Origin: Pseudoalteromonas sp. '520P1 No. 423'
Lineage (GTDB): Bacteria > Pseudomonadota > Gammaproteobacteria > Enterobacterales > Alteromonadaceae
NCBI RefSeq assembly: GCF_001269985.1
Contig: NZ_BBZB01000001.1
Span: 1,798,001-1,862,000 of the forward strand
Direction: 5' to 3'
Length of the DNA: 64,000 nucleotides
The notes under the pieces: model-generated
Seen by the model: the letters and a program-made list of their open reading frames with translations, nothing else
Databases searched by the model: none
What the model was told of the DNA's origin: nothing
Shown here: positions 59,501 through 64,000 of the stretch, piece by piece
Position numbering within the stretch: position 1 is the stretch's first letter
How the letters are laid out: each line of letters opens with the position of its first letter
Translations under genes and position numbers: made by a program

Positions 59501-62500
59501 AGCCCCAGCAGAAGTCGCTCATCTTCATTTCGTGAATAGGTAGCTAGCCAGGCAATCTTACTCGGTGTGCTGTTACTAAAGTCAGCGATGATAATGCCGT
59601 TAAAATTGTTCTCTTCGCTTGGTAGGCGTGTATCGAAGAGTTGAAGGCTGGCATTTTTTAGCCTGATAAAATACGTATTGCATTCTCCGTAGACATTCAA
59701 AGTGCCAACATCCAATTCTTCAACTTTTACTTTTAGGGCTCCAAATAAATCAAAGTCCAAGCCGGAACTAGAGGGACCGAGCTTCATACCCAGATAAAGC
59801 CCATTACCCCCAGTCCAACCAATATAAAGCTGCCCTTTGAGTTTCTTAAGAAAATCCAGGTCCCCTAGAGTTCCCATGTCAAAATCAAAAACTAAGCTAT
59901 ACATTTGCATAGAGTTAGATATATCAGCGTCATGCAAACGACCAACGGGTAGTGTCATATAGTCGTTGATAGGTTTGAAATTGAGATCTAATTCAAACAT
60001 ATTGAAGTGGCTAAAACGTAAAGGGAAGCTGCTTAGGAATCCCTCCCCGTTGAAACTTATTTTTGGAAAGGCAATGAGCTTGGAAACATCAAAAGAGATG
60101 GATGGGATACTTGAAGAATCAGTGTTAAATGCAAGACCTAGATTTCTTAACTCGAGCCCTTCAAAAGATAGATACTCTTTAAAGTCAATTGCGTCAAGGT
60201 CAACGTCCGCATTAATATCGAAGCGATAAGCTTCTCCATTGCCGCTAAAACCAATTTGGCTAACGTTAATTGCTTTTAAAATACTATTGTTGATGTGAAT
60301 GCTGCCATCTAAGTGGGCATCAAAAGCAAATTCTTCTTTGCCTTCGTTTTTTTGGTAACTCCCTTTAAGCATGATCATACGATCAAGCTGCTCTACTTCT
60401 ATGCCTGGGTAGTTTTCTTTTGGGTGTGTCAGTGCAATTTGACCAAATGAAACGGTGCTTTCAAATAGTGAACCAACCCTAAGAAATGCATAAGAGTCGA
60501 ATTCAACGATATTTGAGTTTCGAAACACAACACGCAACTTGGAAAGTACGAAACGCCAACTATTTTGAGTGCCTAACTCGTCTAGGTGAGCGTGTATTTC
60601 TTCGTAATCCTGTTCATCTGTAAATGGATCGTAATCAATGAGTCCGAAGAATGCGGTGGAATCTATTTCCAAGGTTAAATCTGTGATTTTGGTTTTGTTC
60701 ACCGGAATGGCAACATATTGAAACTTGAGCATGGTTTTAAGTGGGATGAGCGACGAAGATGGACTGCTACCGCTCTCGGTTTGAGGTAGCTGTTGAGATG
60801 AGGCAAGTCCCTTAAATGTTGCTGGCAGTGACTGGCCGGTAATTGGTATATCCAGTATTACGATACCGTTCCAGCTGCTATCCTTGTATACGCGCTCAAA
60901 ATATGTTTCGTTGATTTTTTCGCATCGAGTGCTAGTTTCACCAATTATAGTCACTAGATCTTTTTTTAAGTTACCCTGGTTGGTGCAATTGGTTTTATCA
61001 TTGAGCAGAGTTTGAAGACTTTTTGTGTGGAATTTGAATATTACGATGGAGTTTTTATGAGTTGTTGGAGATTCAAGAAATTCTTGTGTGTCTGGGTAGG
61101 CATCAAGAAGATCAACCAAAAAGCGTAGATTGTTGTCATGTGTATTGTTCACTGAGAACTTGGCCGATAGCGTCATCTGTGACTGAGACAGCAACTTGTA
61201 TTGCCTGAATAATTCAGGTGTAAGTACAAAGAAAACTTCATTTTTTTGGATTGATAGTTCTAGATCATTGTCAAAACCTTCAATTGAAAACTCGAAACCT
61301 TGATTTTCAATATCATCTTTATTTACAAAATCGTATCTAGGACCTGACTTAATGAAACCTTGAGGAGTAATGTGGTTTTGTTCTATAAGGGTGCTAGCTG
61401 AAAATGTATCTGTCTGGGCATTATTAATACGTTGTTGAGAATATATCTTCTCCAAATTTAGCAGGTCTTCCTGATGTTCCTTAAAAAAAGCGAGTGACGG
61501 TATAAGTGGGACTTGTTCGGTAGTAAATGTTCCTTTTTTGATCTTCTTGTAATTAGATATCCAAGCTTTATTTGTTGCTTGACTTGATTGATTAGGAAAT
61601 AGTGGCGCACGCTGGCTATCAAAGTTAAAGTCAAGACCAGTATTAAGCGACATACCTACCGAGGTAGAGTCATAACAAGTGGCGATTTCTGTTGAAAAGT
61701 CTTTATCATCGTATTGGACTTGATTGGTTTCACTAAATGTCAGTGCCAATGCTGAAGTTGCTGTATTATTGCAGCTAATACTCTCTGTTCCCGAGTAACC
61801 CAATAGCATTTCCTGACTATCTAGCATTACAGTACCTGAAATTGGCACCATGAAATAGCGTCGGTGGTTTTCTTCGTTCTCTGTAACCTGAAGGTTCCTA
61901 ATTCCAAATGTCAGGTTGTTGGGGTGGTTTATCTTAAGTTGCCTCCCATGGGAATCGGTAAGTTGTGTTGTTATGGGTATATCGGAATTTGGTGAGAGTT
62001 GGAATTCGCAAGAGCTTAAGTTGTAGAATGGTAAATAGCTGGCTAGTAGTTTCTGACCAACAAGCCCTGATGCGTCTGCAACCTGATACGATACAACAGG
62101 ATCTTCATCAGATGCATATGATTCAAAGGCCTCTCTTTTTGTTTGAGAAACCAAAGGTACAACAATTGGCATCGATTTTTCTGATATATCAAATAGTGAC
62201 TGAAAGCTAAGCTTTCCAGTTTTGTTGGTTATACCTATTTGCAACTCATTAAAACAGCATCGGCCACCGTTTATTTTGAAATTGATTGGGTCTTGAAGGG
62301 ATTGGGTGATAATTAGATTTCCCAATTCATTTAAAGCGATAGTCGAATTTTTTAATCGTCTGAATTGTACTTTTTTATTGATAGTATAGTGTTGAGCGGG
62401 ATCCAACCTAGAAGCTTCGATTCTTTTTCCATCAAGCGTCAGACGCAGAGCTTTCTTTAAATATGCAGGGGATTCTGTGGACTCCAGCCATATTATGGCG

Positions 62501-62742
62501 GCATTAACTTCGCTAAAGCTATCTATAAAAACGTCAAAATCACTCTGACTTAAACTATTTACATCTAGACCCTGAGGGTAAAATATTAATACCCATTTAT
62601 GGGTGGAATCGGATATAAAGCTATTGCTAAACTCAAGCTCCAAAGCGCTTTCATAGCCTTTCCAATATACGCCAAATTGTACATCTGAGCTTGTGCTATG
62701 GTCTCTGAATAGCAAATCCGTATTGCTTTTATGTAGTTTCAT
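53584..62742 (-). CDS. Giant protein (3052 aa) of unknown function
   Basis: One unbroken frame of 3052 codons starting MKLHKSNTDLLFRD, with AAGGA before the ATG overlapping the upstream stop. No signal peptide at the N-terminus. Roughly, residues 1-1000 look beta-rich with no known motif. Residues 1000-1480 contain hydrophobic, Gly-rich stretches (LYIGWTGGNGLYLGMKLG, AGASISVYGVLEGAFAF, VEIGLLLAYINSRL), a possible amphipathic beta or membrane-active region. Residues 1480-3052 are charged, with repeated (V/I)-x-V strands. No toxin, adhesin or polymerase motif was recognised. The pairing with a LysM-like-tailed protein suggests a secreted, surface or tail-like complex, but this is a guess. Codon use looks like that of a normal gene. 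Confidence 0.75.
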   Translation of the reverse strand: MKLHKSNTDLLFRDHSTSSDVQFGVYWKGYESALELEFSNSFISDSTHKWVLIFYPQGLDVNSLSQSDFDVFIDSFSEVNAAIIWLESTESPAYLKKALRLTLDGKRIEASRLDPAQHYTINKKVQFRRLKNSTIALNELGNLIITQSLQDPINFKINGGRCCFNELQIGITNKTGKLSFQSLFDISEKSMPIVVPLVSQTKREAFESYASDEDPVVSYQVADASGLVGQKLLASYLPFYNLSSCEFQLSPNSDIPITTQLTDSHGRQLKINHPNNLTFGIRNLQVTENEENHRRYFMVPISGTVMLDSQEMLLGYSGTESISCNNTATSALALTFSETNQVQYDDKDFSTEIATCYDSTSVGMSLNTGLDFNFDSQRAPLFPNQSSQATNKAWISNYKKIKKGTFTTEQVPLIPSLAFFKEHQEDLLNLEKIYSQQRINNAQTDTFSASTLIEQNHITPQGFIKSGPRYDFVNKDDIENQGFEFSIEGFDNDLELSIQKNEVFFVLTPELFRQYKLLSQSQMTLSAKFSVNNTHDNNLRFLVDLLDAYPDTQEFLESPTTHKNSIVIFKFHTKSLQTLLNDKTNCTNQGNLKKDLVTIIGETSTRCEKINETYFERVYKDSSWNGIVILDIPITGQSLPATFKGLASSQQLPQTESGSSPSSSLIPLKTMLKFQYVAIPVNKTKITDLTLEIDSTAFFGLIDYDPFTDEQDYEEIHAHLDELGTQNSWRFVLSKLRVVFRNSNIVEFDSYAFLRVGSLFESTVSFGQIALTHPKENYPGIEVEQLDRMIMLKGSYQKNEGKEEFAFDAHLDGSIHINNSILKAINVSQIGFSGNGEAYRFDINADVDLDAIDFKEYLSFEGLELRNLGLAFNTDSSSIPSISFDVSKLIAFPKISFNGEGFLSSFPLRFSHFNMFELDLNFKPINDYMTLPVGRLHDADISNSMQMYSLVFDFDMGTLGDLDFLKKLKGQLYIGWTGGNGLYLGMKLGPSSSGLDFDLFGALKVKVEELDVGTLNVYGECNTYFIRLKNASLQLFDTRLPSEENNFNGIIIADFSNSTPSKIAWLATYSRNEDERLLLGLGQRMGPPSGDEGSTTRTMLEAARKPFKIDLQNRPACSLTPNDFHYRPERNWLVATESLFGLFGSAWEKTVDLRFIFNDPVLYGIYIGINGENPATKGLGVDILYKKLSENLGLWSTEIQLPDAVRYQEFGALSVTFPNLGLDIYTNGDWKLDVGFPKNNLDWQRSCQLQLIPFVGWAGFYIASLKSVDHSIFSSYEDEVEGTSIVQVGCAIRIGLGKYFRKGPLYAGASISVYGVLEGAFAFENDESGLDKFFPDHFALRGRIGAIAEIIGYVDFKIVKASLHAFLQVEIGLLLAYINSRLMPAPLYIEGNVGVRIRVTISCFKIFRKKICIRITFSFSTTVRFQWTLGGSGSNKLFPLLESSPVSVPVNLEEIPVIYIPSVTKESNGNAVLVHNFAINFFGFDAEDNKTSINKNNILKKSIIDPIFKALINGENPVSSIEQLRSILSEDREDNPSHKLDFSSYVPTIYSGYDLDKITFDEDDFKHFRDIFGFDENEFEKFVSIQNSCETTPEQCPFRPLVAPIGHKLKVKTKDGVEKHFDSGFDISLENLFKDNQGNTSIVKSIDKLGGYTEGDINKIDKFFNGYKTQFIARQNEESALLDESDIELRYEYIINEYFELFGLLVLEACFNRFIDSYDHDSKPDASSVSVKYISNDGQYHFKFKAGDIAAPNDGLVNPNDVLEDVVGQINYFYSNGLRLPKREEDSQDITTPYWEYLKQTSDIIIPKSPLSQIEDVKVEFGNNKFGDDRDCINLRADLFEDNNDLLEFMDNARKNVSVNLSDIKKTFNLDKIISNPYKLIPASYGLINSTIKESIVEDSVVFLKFPEQLRSTQETKSYTFKLSGKSSDEVDFTPVANIDVIARVRQVDGRDIIEIQNVKIDELTLINLIQQSMLVQGCDLSMFRAEKDEQGGITLHDLGELTIVKTNLSKVTSPPIIISQNAMLSENHESKKYIASTYGDKQRFIELLRQALTTNNGGFYLLPQHSGEALATSEKWSDIHITCSVSFTPDNIPSYINYLKVKNNNQQLKLIDIFIKHASNEEYRELLDYHSIIPSHCVGFEIGRTLPDTDDAEHHKLFLPLEYGISSEDETMISKEKVLPIMPQSINSESDRALDPSKKQEKLDVNSLSKRLLYYKHVTPLSDQLTAVERYACVGKTYVFKFGLRDIYGHRTIDNIGTTVEHTHKYFDKLIPMSAWPMIKITPSISNELNSVTSSSIKFNAIIEVDREAYRKYQNSNGKEQIQSQLLTIISQLHDENCHMLINTDASERTHISDAIKNSIKDLLMNLYEENNIAVEASISIPYIITLDRFASTINADIEIIRKVEEELFVIATSNSIIDSRTIRSVKTPLVFDSASNKEDSLTGFAKLVDTITKSDELTVGIGSDGKERKLIYAIKTAPMDNLFESKEPYSRSAATPISNTLWSGEYNNTKYTDIDLDTSLRSVFNYIEDLLSDNNIASFFDYSEDSDNTSTLNELIQAKKELSKHQGFLSRKVELLSSKTLKASKLFDETLAKSLLSYYYVDGIVSYKINTPVDLQKYRLTVSVKDPVKSYDVTCSKIDSRNNGDLDILFDKTSNNDETDDGSHHSFSFTPQVTHIESDIDSSSELESSKWIQLIKPYSLLGDDDKLQVDLFPSITKKFPPKPLISHDFDYNKKLKTWGDNVGEWKYKLKINNSNAISKALEGSSNDYYVEGDKVIIKLTTETVNQYFFEDQEQSTFSAFVAHYASLIASREKIRIPEFIQDLTSAIPSEKAPLVFGNSSKNHTYTFWLVKQDNKWKSVEVSPPNPDNALKLFTTPDGHVNIENMTFNGPNILASDSRCIQSVLPSVYVIRNETGVENENFHYTTQKISTATRVIPLLEYSRYPLAIDRDQTFDDNVINKVPGKYRRKVTVKYHLNPGSGNLNHKPPRPLIPITQIEIEKNINEFKGVDAIYEGYQNGNEALTLTVSIENDDAESNQPIIHVDTIYRKGN

Positions 62743-62751
62743 ATATATTCC

Positions 62752-64000
62752 TTATATTTTGAACCTGTCGCCTGGTAGCAATTGAATGTCTATGTTTTTA
62801 TCTGTTTTGAAAGGGTGGTATATCCCTTTATATTTACGGAATAAATTAAAGTTTCGTGGTATGTCACCTAATTGCAAAAGAGTTGCTATTGTACTGCCTG
62901 CCTGCACGTATATTTTTGTATCATTGATGTAGATTGGGAATTCGACGGAAATATAACTTCTATCACCAAAAACGGCTTTGTTTTTGTATTCAGGAATCAC
63001 ACCTACATGAAGATCATTTGGTGAGATGACTTTGTCAGGTAGTCCGTATAGAATTGCCGATTGGCATTCGTATGTCTTGCAGTAGTCTTTAGCGTCATCA
63101 TCATCAAGATGTTCACCATTGCTATGAATTGAATTTTTCATCGGCATTTGCAGCAATGCAATGTAGTTGCTAGATCTAGTTGCGCTTGAATAATGCATAT
63201 CGGCAGTGGTGGCTAGGATTACAATCTCATTCCCGCTTCCCTGTTGTGTCTTGCTGAAAGTTGTTTGTTTATCTAATGAAGTATTTTCGAAATAGGGAAG
63301 TTGTGATATTTCCCCCCGTTTATTGCGCGAAAAAGAATGAAAAGATGTGTTTTCAAGTATATAGATTTCATTGGGTCTTTTTAGTTTGTTAGTTGTATCT
63401 ACAATCAATCGCATTGAAGGATGAAGAAACAATACCATGTGGTACTTCCCCTGAACCTTTCCATACCTTGATAAGCTTGCGGACTCTGGGTGTGGTATTG
63501 TTTCAAAAAGCTTAACGAGTATTTCTAATGCTGCGCCATGTGGCAAAGTTAACTTTTCGTCACCCGAGCTAGACAATTTTTCATATTTTGCCAGTGTTTT
63601 TAAAACTTCGTGGGATAACGTTTCAAAATTTGATGTGATGCATTTTACATCAGTGCACTTAAGTAGATTATCGTAGTCAGTTTCAATTAGAATTTTTTTT
63701 GTTTGATTGTGCTCAAATAAAACTATTCGCCCTGAAGTGATATTTTTTGTTTCAAGTATTTTCGACTGTTTTAGATGGGGCGGTGAGTTTTTTTGCGATT
63801 TGTAGGAGAGGAGTTTTCCTTCACTTGCATAGGTTAGCATTTCATAATAGTTCATGCTCACATTTTCGATTAACAGGGCTTGAAACCGGTGCTTTGAATT
63901 AGTTTTGTAGGCACCTTTAGAGATGGGGAACGTGCTATATGGGGGCGTGATAATTACTATGGATTTCTGTTCAGTCCCCTCTATTTCAAGGTTTATAACT
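62752..64000 (-). CDS. Protein with LysM-like C-terminus, partner of the giant protein (N-terminus outside window)
   Basis: The frame is open from the window edge to the stop at 62752-62754 (at least 415 codons). A GTG (63861) or ATG (63855) inside the window could start it, but the upstream residues (SIVIITPPYSTFPISKGAY) look coded, so the gene probably begins beyond the edge. The last 50 residues (YVQAGSTIATLLQLGDIPRN...DIQLLPGDRFKI) have the spacing of a LysM-like repeat: a strand, a helix and a closing LLPGDxF, as in baseplate or cell-wall-binding modules. The remainder is unrecognised. The stop overlaps the ribosome site of the giant gene, so they are coupled. Confidence 0.65.
   Translation of the reverse strand, partial: VINLEIEGTEQKSIVIITPPYSTFPISKGAYKTNSKHRFQALLIENVSMNYYEMLTYASEGKLLSYKSQKNSPPHLKQSKILETKNITSGRIVLFEHNQTKKILIETDYDNLLKCTDVKCITSNFETLSHEVLKTLAKYEKLSSSGDEKLTLPHGAALEILVKLFETIPHPESASLSRYGKVQGKYHMVLFLHPSMRLIVDTTNKLKRPNEIYILENTSFHSFSRNKRGEISQLPYFENTSLDKQTTFSKTQQGSGNEIVILATTADMHYSSATRSSNYIALLQMPMKNSIHSNGEHLDDDDAKDYCKTYECQSAILYGLPDKVISPNDLHVGVIPEYKNKAVFGDRSYISVEFPIYINDTKIYVQAGSTIATLLQLGDIPRNFNLFRKYKGIYHPFKTDKNIDIQLLPGDRFKI

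Overview
The low-GC DNA, the gene order 6S RNA - ygfB - pepP - ubiH - ubiI - gcvT - gcvH - gcvP, a Phe/Thr tRNA array and a large TonB-dependent receptor point to a marine gammaproteobacterium of the Alteromonadales, most likely Pseudoalteromonas or a close relative. This is inference from gene content; no 16S gene is present.

Layout. 1-1725: 5' part of a hybrid-type sensor histidine kinase (minus strand, runs off the window). 1913-3699: one tRNA operon with five tRNA-Phe(GAA), four tRNA-Thr(TGT) and eight 80-bp repeats that each carry a 3' piece of tRNA-Thr. 3861-4461: decayed winged-helix regulator. 4765-10472: tripartite RND efflux operon. 10855-13581: TonB-dependent receptor. 13774-14376: Qnr/McbG-like pentapeptide protein. 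14414-14598: 6S RNA. 14781-19190: ygfB-pepP-ubiH-ubiI. 19608-26213: LysR regulator, a one-domain GcvT-like protein and the glycine cleavage genes gcvT, gcvH and gcvP, with a palindromic MITE-like element between gcvH and gcvP.

26224-50532: a 24.3-kb Tn7-like transposon just after the gcvP stop codon. It has 11-bp terminal inverted repeats, repeated TnsB-type motifs at both ends and a 5-bp target duplication (GTTGT). The native gcvP terminator now lies beyond the far end. Its core (tnsA, tnsB, tnsC, two TniQ/TnsD-family genes and a small gene) lies in the middle, with apparent anti-phage cargo on both sides: an ABC-three-component (Lamassu-like) operon with a nitrilase-fold protein; a small PD-(D/E)XK protein; a retron (RT, PRTase-type effector and a candidate msr-msd RNA bounded by an inverted repeat); an HNH McrA-like restriction protein; and a prokaryotic viperin between an unrecognised 736-aa protein and a small Cys-containing protein. 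No Cas genes or CRISPR array were found, so this looks like a protein-guided element, probably homing to the 3' end of gcvP.

Two apparently identical 1264-bp IS3-family copies are present. One lies inside the transposon, with a 3-bp target duplication, and cuts off the end of the nitrilase gene. The other lies just outside, lacks a target duplication and abuts an orphan gene 3' end. 52205-64000: a membrane coiled-coil protein, then a two-gene minus-strand unit encoding a LysM-like-tailed protein (running off the window) and a 3052-residue protein of unknown function.
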